Below, piece by piece: positions 52,638 through 61,307 of a stretch of 64,000 nt of DNA. The stretch covers positions 1 to 64,000 of the forward strand of contig NZ_JALIEB010000012.1 of NCBI RefSeq assembly GCF_025755255.1, written 5' to 3'. Under the pieces are notes generated by a model. The model did no database searches. It saw only the letters and a list, made by a program, of their open reading frames with translations, and was not told the origin of the DNA. A program made the position numbers and the translations under genes. Within the stretch, counting starts at the first letter, position 1; each line of letters begins with the position of its first letter. This DNA comes from Roseobacter sinensis. GTDB lineage: Bacteria > Pseudomonadota > Alphaproteobacteria > Rhodobacterales > Rhodobacteraceae.

Positions 52638-53216
52638 ATGCGATATGACCGCATTTCACGACTGAACCACTGGATTGTCGCTGTCGCGATGATCGGCATG
52701 CTACTCTTCGGTCTCTACCTCGCATACGGCGGACTCGAACGCGAGGCGCGCAGGCCATTGATCGGCCTCCATCGCTCGATCGGTATCCTCGTGCTGATCT
52801 ACGGCGCATGGCGTGTGACTTGGCGCGTTGTTCGGGGTTTTCCAGACTCGGTGTCCGACATGCCGCGCTGGCAGCGTCGACTGTCGACAGGGGTGCATTG
52901 GAGCCTGCTGGCCGGGATTTTGATCATGCCGCTCTCCGGCATCGGCTTCACGATCTTTCGCGGACGTGACCTCGACGTGTTCGGCTGGGTCGCAATCCCT
53001 GCTGCCGCAGAAGTGCCTTGGATCGTGTCGCTGTCATCCGGCCTCCACCACTACGTGGGCCTTGGTCTTTGCGCCCTCGTCGTCCTGCATGTCGCCGCGG
53101 CGCTCAAGCATCATCTGTGGGACAAGGACGAGACGCTGACACGCATGATCTGGGGTCGCGCGCCCGCAGACGAGCACAGATCTGCAGCTGCACAGATGCC
53201 TATAGACGAAGGATAA
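52638..53216 (+). CDS. Cytochrome b561-family protein
   Basis: A 192-residue membrane protein with four hydrophobic segments and heme-ligand His candidates in RLNHWIVAV, IGLHRSIGIL, GVHWSLLAG, and LHHYVGLGLCALVVLHVAAALKHH. It matches the bacterial cytochrome b561 (CybB-like) family that moves electrons from quinol to soluble acceptors, or reduces superoxide. The ATG at 52638 is preferred over a TTG at 52617. It follows the RND genes and may be expressed separately. Confidence 0.85.
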   Translation: MRYDRISRLNHWIVAVAMIGMLLFGLYLAYGGLEREARRPLIGLHRSIGILVLIYGAWRVTWRVVRGFPDSVSDMPRWQRRLSTGVHWSLLAGILIMPLSGIGFTIFRGRDLDVFGWVAIPAAAEVPWIVSLSSGLHHYVGLGLCALVVLHVAAALKHHLWDKDETLTRMIWGRAPADEHRSAAAQMPIDEG

Positions 53217-53310
53217 GGTTTGAACAGCCAGTTCACCTCGAAGCGCGCATTGATCAGGCCGCAGTATCTGAACGTGCAACACCCACCACCGACCAAACGG
53301 GAGATTATCT

Positions 53311-54198
53311 ATGAACCGAATGACCGCCAAAGACTTTGATCAGGAGCTGCTTGATCTTTATGATTTCTATGCGCACGGAAAGATCACGAAGCGTGAGTTT
53401 CTGGATCGTGCTGGCAAGTTTGCGGTTGGCGGCATGACGGCCGCAGCCCTTCTCAATATGCTCAGCCCGAACTACGCGCTGGCGCAGCAGGTGTCGTTCA
53501 ACGATCCTGACATTCACGCCGACTACATCACTTATCCCTCGCCAAATGGAACAGGGGATGTGCGTGGCTATCTGGTACGCCCCGCCGAGGTCGAAGAGCC
53601 GCTTCCCGCCGTTCTGGTGATTCACGAAAACCGCGGCCTGAACCCCTACATTGAGGACGTGGCGCGCCGGGTGGCAAAGGCGCGATACATGGCTTTGGCG
53701 CCCGATGGGCTGACGTCCATCGGCGGCTACCCCGGGAACGATGCTGACGGTCGCGAGCTTCAGCGCACCGTTGATCCGGTGGCGTTGATGAACGACTTCT
53801 TTGCGGGTTTCGAGCATCTGCTCGCGCGCCACGACAGCACCGGCAAGGTTGGCGCCGTGGGCTTCTGCTACGGCGGTGGCGTCGTCGGCGCAATCGCCGT
53901 GGCTTACCCGGAACTAGCCGCTGGTGTCCCGTTTTACGGGCGGCAACCTGCATCGGAGGATGTTCCGAAGATCGAAGCGCCACTCTTGATCCACATGGGC
54001 GCGCTCGACGAGCGCATCAATGCAGGCTGGCCAGATTTCGAGGCAGCTTTGCAAGCCAGTGACAAACTGTACGAAGCCCATATCTACGAAGGCGCGAACC
54101 ACGGGTTCCACAACGACAGCACGCCCCGCTATGACGAGGCCATGGCTCAATTGGCCTGGGACCGGACAATCGCCTGGTTCAACAGCTATCTGTCCTGA
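53311..54198 (+). CDS. Dienelactone hydrolase-family protein (YghX-like), exported
   Basis: A 295-residue alpha/beta hydrolase. The N-terminal region (DFYAHGKITKREFLDRAGKFAVGGMTAAALLNML) resembles a Tat-type signal (lacking the second Arg) as in YghX proteins. The catalytic Cys is in VGFCYGGG, Asp in HMGALDERIN, and His in EGANHGFHND. It probably acts in or near the periplasm on lactone- or ester-type substrates. It follows the cytochrome gene by about 95 bp. Confidence 0.85.
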   Translation: MNRMTAKDFDQELLDLYDFYAHGKITKREFLDRAGKFAVGGMTAAALLNMLSPNYALAQQVSFNDPDIHADYITYPSPNGTGDVRGYLVRPAEVEEPLPAVLVIHENRGLNPYIEDVARRVAKARYMALAPDGLTSIGGYPGNDADGRELQRTVDPVALMNDFFAGFEHLLARHDSTGKVGAVGFCYGGGVVGAIAVAYPELAAGVPFYGRQPASEDVPKIEAPLLIHMGALDERINAGWPDFEAALQASDKLYEAHIYEGANHGFHNDSTPRYDEAMAQLAWDRTIAWFNSYLS

Positions 54199-54325
54199 TG
54201 CTCCATCGTCGGTTTCATGGCTCGCGTCCTCATGGGCTCGACGTAGCGCGGGCCTCAAAGTACAGCAGAGACCTCGGCGCGCCGCTGATTTCTATTCCTT
54301 TCACGTCGGACGTGACTGGCGGACC

Positions 54326-54368
54326 GCACAGCCATCTGGCGGGCGCCTGGCCCGCCAGATGGCTGTGC
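54326..54368. repeat. Perfect 19-bp inverted repeat with 5-nt loop
   Basis: The arms 54326-54344 and 54350-54368 are exact reverse complements. It is a very strong GC-rich hairpin 130 bp after the dienelactone hydrolase stop, without a T run. It may end transcription, or be the residue of a mobile element beside the gene-deletion scar that follows. Confidence 0.7.
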
Positions 54369-54432
54369 GCTGGCGGACGGCTCACGCGCCGCGGCGAAAC
54401 TCGCACCACGGGGCACAGACAAGAAACCTGAC

Positions 54433-54467
54433 ATGCGCCTGCTGCTGATAGAAGATGAGAGACGCCT
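54433..54467 (+). pseudogene. 5' remnant of a response regulator gene
   Basis: Only the first dozen codons (MRLLLIEDERRL) of an OmpR-type response regulator survive, with the acidic residues of the receiver start. The frame then runs into unrelated sequence and stops within 8 codons. It directly joins a MipA 3' remnant, indicating a deletion. Confidence 0.6.
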
Positions 54468-54713
54468 TACGCCGATGCGTTCTATGGTGTGAGCGCTCAG
54501 GATGCCCTGACCTCGTCATTTGCAGCCTACGACGCCGGCTCCGGTTTCGAGCGTATGGGGATCGAATTACAAGCCTCTTTCGAGCTCACATCCCGCACCG
54601 CCCTGTTCCTCGGCGTCGAGCATTCTCAACTCTTGAGTGACGCGAAAGACAGTCCGATTTCTTTCGAAGACTCCCAGACCGAGATCTCGACCGGTGTGCT
54701 CTTTCGCTTCTGA
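54468..54713 (+). pseudogene. 3' remnant of a MipA/OmpV-family outer-membrane gene
   Basis: The frame reads YADAFYGVSAQDALTSSFAAYDAGSGF and then LLSDAKDSPISF and a terminal GVLFRF, which is the C-terminal beta-barrel end of MipA/OmpV proteins. About two thirds of the usual protein is missing, and there is no good start codon. It is the right-hand side of the deletion junction with the response-regulator start. Confidence 0.65.
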
Positions 54714-54778
54714 AGGACAGCCTACGCGACCGGATACGCACCTCACTCGATCCATCCTTACACGTTGGGAGAAACGAT

Positions 54779-56056
54779 ATGAAACCCGTTTGCTACACAC
54801 CGATTTTGGCCGGCTTGGTCGTTGTGGCCTTCTTCCTTTTGATTGACGAAGACCCGGACCGCACAAATCCGATTTCAGCCGAAGCTGAACCACTGGCCTC
54901 CATGATACTGCCAATGAGTCAAGTGTTGACTCTTGCACTTGTGAGCGACGCGGAAGGGCGGAAGACGCCGCTTCTGGTGACTGGAATATCCGAAGCCGAG
55001 ATTTTGGCAATCGACCTGTCTGAACATGGTGCGGGTCACACTGCAGATCTGCTCGGCGTTGTGAGTGACCTAGGAGAAAGCCAGCTTGCAGGCCTCTTTG
55101 CAGAAGCGGAAAAGAGCGGGGCAGCTGGGCTGGCCAAACCCTACGCTTTCGACGAACTATTATCCGTCACGGGTACAGGCCAACAGCACGTGGCATCGGG
55201 CACCAATTTCATCGAACATGCGCAAGAAACACAAAGCCAGACTGTGTTCAACTTTCCGAAGTTTGGCGGAGCGACGCCACCCGTCACAACCGTCGCATAT
55301 GACCACAGCATGTTGTTCGATTACGAAGTTGAGCTCTGCATGATCTTCGACCGCAACATCGCCTCAATGGATGACTTCGACGCTGCAACCAAAGGCCTGT
55401 TTCTCTGTGGTGATTTTACGGATCGCGCGGTCCTGTCGCGGATGATTGACGTCGACAACTTCGATTCTGGGTCCGGCTTCAGCGACGCAAAGAGCGGGCC
55501 AGACTTCTTTCCGGCAGGTGGCCTGCTCGTGATCCCAAAAGACTGGCGAAGTTTCGTTGGTGAAGAACGGATTGTAACCCTTCGCAATGGTCACCTGCGG
55601 CAGGATGCGCGCGGTGCTGAGATGATCCTAGATTTCCGTGAGTTGACTGAAAAGGTCCTGGCGGATGCGACCTCGACTCGTTTCTCGTATCAGGGCGACG
55701 CCCATCGGCTGATCGAGCATGGAAAAATCAGACAGGATCAGGTCCTGATGTCAGGCACACCGGAAGGCGTCATCTTTATGCCACCCACGTGGCGCCAAAT
55801 GACACGGGGGATCGTTCGATATGTGTTGTCAGGAACCTTTCTTGCAGCGACCACCGGGTACGAGTACGTGGTCGCTTACTTCATTCGAGATGAGTTGGAC
55901 GCCCAAAGGTTTCTCCTCCCCGATGAGCAGATCACCTATACATCCAGCTCGCTGGGGACGATCACCACGACAGTGGTTGTCGCCGGTGAAGATGCCGCCG
56001 GGTTGAGCGCCTCTGCAAAACCTACGGAGGACACGACGCAGACTAACCCTGGTTGA
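54779..56056 (+). CDS. FAH-family hydrolase with N-terminal membrane anchor
   Basis: A 425-residue protein of the fumarylacetoacetate hydrolase fold. The metal-site pattern is visible: FNFPKFGG, then FDYEVELCMIF with the paired Glu, GLFLCGDFTDRA, SGPDFFPAGGLLVI and LMSGTPEGVIF. Unusually, an N-terminal hydrophobic segment (about residues 8-22) suggests membrane anchoring or export, and a hydrophobic stretch (about 350-368, VRYVLSGTFLAATTGYEYVVAYFI) follows the catalytic part. The family cleaves C-C bonds or decarboxylates/hydrates beta-keto acids, normally in the cytoplasm. The substrate is unknown. Confidence 0.75.
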   Translation: MKPVCYTPILAGLVVVAFFLLIDEDPDRTNPISAEAEPLASMILPMSQVLTLALVSDAEGRKTPLLVTGISEAEILAIDLSEHGAGHTADLLGVVSDLGESQLAGLFAEAEKSGAAGLAKPYAFDELLSVTGTGQQHVASGTNFIEHAQETQSQTVFNFPKFGGATPPVTTVAYDHSMLFDYEVELCMIFDRNIASMDDFDAATKGLFLCGDFTDRAVLSRMIDVDNFDSGSGFSDAKSGPDFFPAGGLLVIPKDWRSFVGEERIVTLRNGHLRQDARGAEMILDFRELTEKVLADATSTRFSYQGDAHRLIEHGKIRQDQVLMSGTPEGVIFMPPTWRQMTRGIVRYVLSGTFLAATTGYEYVVAYFIRDELDAQRFLLPDEQITYTSSSLGTITTTVVVAGEDAAGLSASAKPTEDTTQTNPG

Positions 56057-56248
56057 CGAGACACGTCCATCAGGGCGCAGATATGCGTTCCAAATCTTGC
56101 GAAGGACCTGTGGAGGCGCAAATGAATGCCAAGCGCATGGCAGTGTTCCTTCATATCCTCCAGCAAGGCGGCGAAGCCGACAGCGGGCAAAGCCTTAGAC
56201 CATCTGAATGCCGAGTTTTCATAGACAAGAGAGACGGGAGTCTACCCA

Positions 56249-57277
56249 GTGAATTCCGTTAAAAATCATCGCATTGATGTTCAGCGTCGCGGCCCGCCAG
56301 ATGTGATGCACTGGTTGCCGCACTCGACAGCAGCGCCCGCGGCCGGCGAAGTGCGCGTCCGCGTCGAGGCGGCGGGTGTATCCGGCTACGATCTGATGAT
56401 ACGGGGCCATTGGTTTTTCGGGTTTACCAAGACGCCATATACGCCCGGCGAAGATCTGGTCGGTGTCGTGGATGCGGTCGGACCTGGCGTGACCCACTTC
56501 ACCATAGGCCAAAGGGTCGCCGGCTGGACTTTCGGACAAGGTGGCGGTTACTCCGAGATGGCCGTCCGCCCGGCTGAAACGCTGGTTCCAGTGCCCAATG
56601 GAGTTGATCCGGTCACAGCGGCTGCGATCATAACCAACTATCTCACGGCGTCGCTCGTGCTGGAGAAAACGGCCAAGGTGCAACCCGGCGAACGGGTCTT
56701 GATCAACGGTGCGGCGGGTGGCCTTGGTTCAGCGCTTTTGCAACTGGGCAACTTTGCCGGGTTCGAAATTTTCGGGACTGGGAGTGACAAATCCACTGAC
56801 TTCATTGCTGAGAATGGCGCTGTACCCATCAACTACAAAACCGAGAATTTTGTCGGTCGTATCCAAGATTTGACCGACGATGGGGTGGATGTCGTGATCG
56901 ATGTCGTTGGCGGACCCCGCCAACTCTGGCGATCAAGCCGATGCCTAAGACGTGGGGGACGGTTGGTGATGCTCGGAATGGCATCCATCTATGAATCCAG
57001 TGCAGCGATCATTCCGCTCAGCCTGTTGACCGCCGGCACGGTGGCGCTTTGGCCAAATGGCGTCAGTGTACCAATGTCGCCGAGTATGTTGAGCTTTCCG
57101 GCAAAGAACCTCGACTGGTACAGGGACACGCTGACGGACTTGTTGGAGAAGGCCGCAGCGGGTCGTCTACGGCCCGCCATTGCAGCAGAGATATCCATGC
57201 CCGAGGCACCCCAAGCACACGCGATGCTCGAAGCTGGTGGCCTGGTCGGCAAAGTCGTTTTGACCAACTCAAAATGA
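56249..57277 (+). CDS. Zinc-free MDR oxidoreductase (quinone oxidoreductase-like)
   Basis: A 342-residue NADPH-type medium-chain reductase. It shows the GroES-like N-terminal domain (GEVRVRVEAAGVSGYDLMIRG, PGEDLVGVVDAVGPGV) and the nucleotide-binding motif INGAAGGLGSALLQLGNFAG. The Cys/His zinc ligands of alcohol dehydrogenases are absent, as in the quinone oxidoreductase/enoyl reductase branch. It starts at a GTG (56249) with GGGAG upstream. It precedes a beta-lactamase-family gene by 18 bp, so they may form a small operon. Confidence 0.85.
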   Translation: MNSVKNHRIDVQRRGPPDVMHWLPHSTAAPAAGEVRVRVEAAGVSGYDLMIRGHWFFGFTKTPYTPGEDLVGVVDAVGPGVTHFTIGQRVAGWTFGQGGGYSEMAVRPAETLVPVPNGVDPVTAAAIITNYLTASLVLEKTAKVQPGERVLINGAAGGLGSALLQLGNFAGFEIFGTGSDKSTDFIAENGAVPINYKTENFVGRIQDLTDDGVDVVIDVVGGPRQLWRSSRCLRRGGRLVMLGMASIYESSAAIIPLSLLTAGTVALWPNGVSVPMSPSMLSFPAKNLDWYRDTLTDLLEKAAAGRLRPAIAAEISMPEAPQAHAMLEAGGLVGKVVLTNSK

Positions 57278-57295
57278 AGTCTGGGGCCATATCTG

Positions 57296-58186
57296 ATGAA
57301 CTCTCAGCCAATACACTGCCACTGGATAACCACCCAAAATCGCCAAGGCGGGGATAGCCCTGCCAAAGGCCTATTTCCCTATTGGAGCTTCACGAAGACC
57401 GCGATCTCCATTTGCGCGCTGAAGCTTGTGGAGGGCGCTCACTTGAGGCTCGACGCGCGGTTGCCGGGTCAGCCATTCAGCCTTCGTCAATTGCTTCAGC
57501 ACACATCGGGCCTGCCGGACTACGGGCCACTGAAGGTGTATCATGCAGCGGTTGCGCGCAAGGAGGAACCTTGGTCGCGCCAGGAGTTCCTGGATGCTGC
57601 CATGGCCCAAGGCATGCTTTTTGAGCCCGATCAAGGATGGTCCTATTCGAATATTGGCTACCGGTACATTCGCGAATTGATTGAAGAGACCACCGGGACG
57701 CCAATTGGCGGGGTGATTTCTGACTTGCTGTGTCGGCCATTGGGTCTATTGAGTGTGGAATATTGGGACACGCTCGAACAGTCGGCTTCTTTACATTGGG
57801 AGGCGGCCGAAGGCTACGATCCACGTTGGGTCTTTCATGGTTGCCTGATTGGCTCCGTTGCAGATGCGGCGCGTCTCTTGCACGCACTCTTCAACGGCGA
57901 GTTGCTTCGCTCGGGAACCTTGCGCGAAATGCTCAGTCGGTTTGTAGTCGGCGGACCAATTCCCGGGCGACCCTGGACGGAGTGCGGCTATGCGCTTGGC
58001 TTGATGTCTGGCGAGGTGGGCGGAGGCGGACAAGCGATCGGACATTCAGGGGGAGGGCCGTTCAGTGTCAACGCGGTCTACCACTTCCCGGACAGGCCGG
58101 ACCCCGTGACAGTGGCCTGTTTTACAAATGGGGAGGACGAAGGAGTAGCCGAGTTCGCGGCCACAAAAATTGCGCAGCAGGTCTGA
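57296..58186 (+). CDS. Serine beta-lactamase-family hydrolase
   Basis: A 296-residue protein of the class C beta-lactamase/penicillin-binding esterase family with the motifs in order: SFTK (SxxK, catalytic Ser near residue 31), YSN, and HSGGG near the C-terminus. It has no signal peptide, unlike periplasmic beta-lactamases, so it may be an intracellular esterase or peptidase. The N-terminus is shorter than usual, which may mean a truncated start. It is AT-richer than the core genes nearby. Confidence 0.8.
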   Translation: MNSQPIHCHWITTQNRQGGDSPAKGLFPYWSFTKTAISICALKLVEGAHLRLDARLPGQPFSLRQLLQHTSGLPDYGPLKVYHAAVARKEEPWSRQEFLDAAMAQGMLFEPDQGWSYSNIGYRYIRELIEETTGTPIGGVISDLLCRPLGLLSVEYWDTLEQSASLHWEAAEGYDPRWVFHGCLIGSVADAARLLHALFNGELLRSGTLREMLSRFVVGGPIPGRPWTECGYALGLMSGEVGGGGQAIGHSGGGPFSVNAVYHFPDRPDPVTVACFTNGEDEGVAEFAATKIAQQV

Positions 58187-58319
58187 GGCCTTGCCGCTTA
58201 GCTGGTCTATCCTTCCATTGCTTTGTGCCGCGTATGATTCCCCACCTTCGCTCAAGTTAAAACTCTTGACCCGCCTGCACCTAATCGGCTGTGCGTGGAA
58301 CTGTGTGAAAGGCCAGAGC

Positions 58320-58646
58320 ATGGCGAAACAACGAAAGTCTTATCATCTTGAGGTCAGCATTGACGATGAGATGACGAAGGAAAGAATGCTGGGAGTTGCA
58401 GAGCGCGCCGCAATGGCGACGGGATTGTACATTTTGCATATTGGAGGCCACTCGCGCGTAAAGTACCCCAACTCCGTTCATTGGCACTTCAAGAGAGACA
58501 AGAAGGAAGCCGGATTGATCGACGCCACCTTCTGGAAGGAAGGTGTAAAGTTCTGGCTGATTGTTCGAAACAATGAACCGCCATGGGTACATCAAACCGC
58601 ACCGCTACTTCGGAAAGCGCTGGAGAGCGAGTTATCCGCACTTTAG
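58320..58646 (+). CDS. Hypothetical protein
   Basis: A 108-residue soluble protein, fairly charged, with a predicted alpha/beta pattern (SYHLEVSIDDEMTKERMLGVAERAAMATGLYILHIGG, WHFKRDKKEAGLIDATFWKEGVKFWLIVRNNEP). No family recognised. The ATG at 58320 is preceded only by a weak site (AAAGGCCAGAGC). Lower GC than its neighbours and a coding-like composition support a real gene, probably acquired. It converges on the formate-dehydrogenase-associated operon. Confidence 0.6.
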   Translation: MAKQRKSYHLEVSIDDEMTKERMLGVAERAAMATGLYILHIGGHSRVKYPNSVHWHFKRDKKEAGLIDATFWKEGVKFWLIVRNNEPPWVHQTAPLLRKALESELSAL

Positions 58647-58720
58647 ACCGGACGCTCAATGGCAGCAATGTCCCGCATTTTACTTCTCACGTCTTGGCAT
58701 TTTTGCTGTTAAACGATGGT

Positions 58721-58742
58721 CACCGCGACGGTGGTTTTCGTT
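58721..58742 (+). terminator. Weak terminator between convergent genes
   Basis: CACCG and CGGTG form a 5-bp stem with a 3-nt loop, followed on the plus strand by GTTTTCGTTT. It lies between the hypothetical gene and the end of the DUF6505-like gene. Confidence 0.4.
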
Positions 58743-59236
58743 TAGTGCCCGTGCGGTTCCTCGTCCAATGAGCCGTGCACGGCGAACTGCTCGATCCCGG
58801 CCTCTTGCGGTTCGATCACGCGGTAGCTTTCCTTCACGCCCGCCTCGGTCAACTCGCGCGTCACCGTCAGCAGAGTGTTGAAGTCCTGATCCTCGCAAAG
58901 TGCCACCATCTGGTCGATCTCTTCCTCGGCCACGCCCATCGCCGCCTCGCGCGAGGGTGCGCCGTAGATGTCGACGAAGTGCTGCGCGAGCGCCTCGGCC
59001 AGTGCCGCGCGCTCGTTGGCCTCGATCTGGGTGACGGCGACGAAGCTCGTGCGCCCGAAGGTTTCCAGCCCCAACCAGCCGTTGGTGAAGGCCTGTTTGG
59101 CCTTGCCGACCAGATCGCCTTCGGACCAGTTGGAGAACTCGAAGCCACCCGAGATGCACCATTCGCCCGTGCGCGCCGGGCTGTGGAAGACGCGCGTGTC
59201 GCTGTCGTCGAAATGGATGGCGCGGGCGAGTTTCAT
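58742..59236 (-). CDS. DUF6505-like protein of the formate dehydrogenase cluster
   Basis: A 164-residue soluble protein (start MKLARAIHFDDSDTRVFHSPARTGEW) that I match from memory to the DUF6505 family found next to formate dehydrogenase genes in alphaproteobacteria. The C-terminus has a short His-rich end. Its ATG overlaps the stop of the ligase-like gene by 4 bp. It is the last gene of the minus-strand operon. The biochemical role is not known. Confidence 0.75.
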   Translation of the reverse strand: MKLARAIHFDDSDTRVFHSPARTGEWCISGGFEFSNWSEGDLVGKAKQAFTNGWLGLETFGRTSFVAVTQIEANERAALAEALAQHFVDIYGAPSREAAMGVAEEEIDQMVALCEDQDFNTLLTVTRELTEAGVKESYRVIEPQEAGIEQFAVHGSLDEEPHGH

Positions 59237-59937
59237 GGGGCGTCCTTGAGCATGCGTGTGAGCGGTATGATCTGTGCTCCGCCGGTCTGCTGCAAGAGCA
59301 AACCGAAGTCTTCGTCGACGCCCTGGAAGAGGCCGGTCTTCCCATCGACCGAGGTCTGCGCGCCGATACCATGCGCGAGGCCGGTCCATTCGGTGTGAAC
59401 GGGCCTCACCCCATCCTCCTCCCAGCGGTTGATCCAGACCAGCGTGTGCCGGATCCAGGAGTCGAGCAGGTCGATGGGGTCGACCGCGCCGCACCCTTCC
59501 GCAGCCAGCGTGGTCACATCCGGCGTGACACCGGTGTCTTTGGCGTCGGACGACAGCGTGAGCGTCAGTGCGACGACCATCCAGTCCGGCACAGCTTCGG
59601 GGGCGCGGGACGCAGCACTGATCTCGAGCCCGCCGCAGTGGGCGCCGTTCAGCTGCAGCCCGCCACCCCACTCCAGTTGCAGCGACACTTCCGGCGGCGC
59701 CAGCGTGCCGAAGGCGTTCTGAAACCCGATCCCGCAGAGGGGTAGCATGATCATGGCCTTGGTCAGGGGCACATCCGGCGCAAAGACAACCGCGGCGCGC
59801 AGCTGGTCCGGGGCGACATCATAGGTGACAAGCCCTGCGTCACAGCCCTTTTGCGCCTCGGCGCAGGCGGCTGCGAAAGGGTCTGCCCCGGCGGTGGCCA
59901 GCGCCGAGAACAGGGGAGGCAGCTCAGCTGGCCTCAT
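59233..59937 (-). CDS. Biotin/lipoate ligase-like protein with DUF4444-type C-terminus
   Basis: A 234-residue soluble protein whose first 180 residues follow the biotin/lipoate protein ligase fold (SLQLEWGGGLQLNGAHCGGLEI in place of the usual GRGR-type ligand motif) and whose C-terminus resembles the DUF4444 domain (GLAHGIGAQTSVDGKTGLFQGVDEDFGLLL). The standard biotin-binding residues are altered, so true ligase activity is doubtful. It overlaps the genes on both sides by 4 bp. Co-occurrence with formate dehydrogenase accessory genes suggests a maturation or attachment role. Confidence 0.72.
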   Translation of the reverse strand: MRPAELPPLFSALATAGADPFAAACAEAQKGCDAGLVTYDVAPDQLRAAVVFAPDVPLTKAMIMLPLCGIGFQNAFGTLAPPEVSLQLEWGGGLQLNGAHCGGLEISAASRAPEAVPDWMVVALTLTLSSDAKDTGVTPDVTTLAAEGCGAVDPIDLLDSWIRHTLVWINRWEEDGVRPVHTEWTGLAHGIGAQTSVDGKTGLFQGVDEDFGLLLQQTGGAQIIPLTRMLKDAP

Positions 59938-61001
59938 GCCTTGCCGTCAGCAATCAGCGCCTTGGCCATCGTCCGGAAGGCCCCGGCCTGCGCGCTGTCG
60001 GGCTTGGAGACAACGATGGGCGCGCCGCCGTCCGCGGCCATGCGGATGTCCAGATGCAGCGGGATTTCAGCTAGCAGCGGCACCTCCAGCTTCTCGGCCT
60101 CCTTCGCCACGCCGCCGTGGCCGAAGACATGCTCCTCATGGCCGCAGTTGGAGCAGATATGCGTCGACATATTCTCGATCATCCCGAGGATTGGCGTGCC
60201 CAGCTGGTTGAACATGTCGATGCCCTTGCGCGCATCGAGCAGCGCCACGTCCTGCGGGGTGGAGACGACGATGGCTCCGTCCACCTGTGCCTTCTGCGCC
60301 AATGTCATCTGCACGTCACCGGTGCCGGGCGGCAGATCGACGATCAAAACATCGAGCGCACCCCATTGCACCTGGCTCATCATCTGTTGCAGCGCGCCCA
60401 TGAGCATTGGCCCGCGCCAGACCACCGCCTGATCGTCATTGGTCATCAGCCCGATGGACATCATGGTGACGCCGAAGTTGCGCATCGGCAGGATCGTCTT
60501 GCCATCGGGCGAGGCCGGTCGCCCGGACACCCCGAGCATGCGCGGCTGCGACGGGCCGTAGACGTCCGCGTCCAGCAGGCCCACGCGCCTACCTTCCGCA
60601 GCCAGCGCACAGGCGAGATTGGCGGCGACCGTGGATTTGCCGACACCGCCCTTGCCCGAGGCAATGGCGAGAATGCGATCGATGCCCGGAATCTTCTGCG
60701 GGCCCGATGGGTCGGCGCGCTGCGGCTTGAGGTCCGGCGGCGCGGCGGGCGTGCTGTGCGCGGTCATCACAACCGAGACGCTGCCCACATCGGCAAGTGC
60801 CTTGACCACGGCCTCGGCGCTGGTCTGTACGTCAGCGTATTGTTCGGCCTGCGAGGGCGACACCTCGATCACGAAGCGCACATCGCCCGCATCACCGACC
60901 GTCAGCGCCTTGATCAGACCGGCGGAGACGATATCCGACCCGGAGAGCGGATCGGTGACCGTCTTCAGTGCGGCCAAAACGCTGTCTCGCGTGGGCGCCA
61001 T
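59934..61001 (-). CDS. Mrp/ApbC-family iron-sulfur carrier ATPase
   Basis: A 355-residue P-loop ATPase with an N-terminal MIP18-like domain (ALKTVTDPLSGSDIVSAGLI), the deviant Walker A ASGKGGVGKSTVAANLA, the switch LPPGTGDVQ, and the cluster-binding CxxC (HICSNCGHEE). It delivers Fe-S clusters to apo-proteins. The stop overlaps the next gene by 4 bp and the start abuts the DUF6494-like stop. In this operon it probably supplies clusters to the multi-cluster ferredoxin or to formate dehydrogenase. Confidence 0.9.
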   Translation of the reverse strand: MAPTRDSVLAALKTVTDPLSGSDIVSAGLIKALTVGDAGDVRFVIEVSPSQAEQYADVQTSAEAVVKALADVGSVSVVMTAHSTPAAPPDLKPQRADPSGPQKIPGIDRILAIASGKGGVGKSTVAANLACALAAEGRRVGLLDADVYGPSQPRMLGVSGRPASPDGKTILPMRNFGVTMMSIGLMTNDDQAVVWRGPMLMGALQQMMSQVQWGALDVLIVDLPPGTGDVQMTLAQKAQVDGAIVVSTPQDVALLDARKGIDMFNQLGTPILGMIENMSTHICSNCGHEEHVFGHGGVAKEAEKLEVPLLAEIPLHLDIRMAADGGAPIVVSKPDSAQAGAFRTMAKALIADGKA

Positions 61002-61208
61002 TCAGGTGGCACCCTCGTCACGGCCGGTGATCTGTCCCGTCACAACGTGCTCCAGATCGAGCCCGTCGACGGTCAGCACCACCTTGGCGGAAAAGCTCTT
61101 GCCGCGGGTGTCGCCCGCCTGACGCATCGCGTCTTCGATGGCCTGCTGCGAGGTCACACCGACCTGCTTGAGAAACTTGCGCATGGACATATTGAAATCG
61201 TCGCTCAT
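61002..61208 (-). CDS. DUF6494-like small protein
   Basis: A 68-residue soluble protein (MSDDFNMSMRKFLKQVGVTSQQAIEDAMRQA) matching my memory of the DUF6494 family that accompanies formate dehydrogenase accessory genes. GGAG precedes the ATG. It is directly upstream of the Mrp/ApbC gene and divergent from the cytochrome gene at 61308. Function unknown. Confidence 0.75.
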   Translation of the reverse strand: MSDDFNMSMRKFLKQVGVTSQQAIEDAMRQAGDTRGKSFSAKVVLTVDGLDLEHVVTGQITGRDEGAT

Positions 61209-61307
61209 GATCCGGCTCCTTCATGGGGTGGGGGTCTGGGGAAACTTGACGGCCTTGCGCGGGCGATTCTAGTCTGCCCTACTTGCCAAGGGGAGGAAAC
61301 TGCGGGC

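Noticed and set aside
58742-59671. Extended N-terminus for the DUF6505-like protein
   Set aside because: The extra residues are the wrong frame of the ligase-like gene; the ATG at 59236 overlaps the preceding stop as elsewhere in the operon.
60117-61307. Upstream extension of the cytochrome frame across the Mrp/ApbC gene
   Set aside because: The true protein starts at 61308 with a signal peptide and GGGGAGG; the upstream part is antisense to the ATPase gene.
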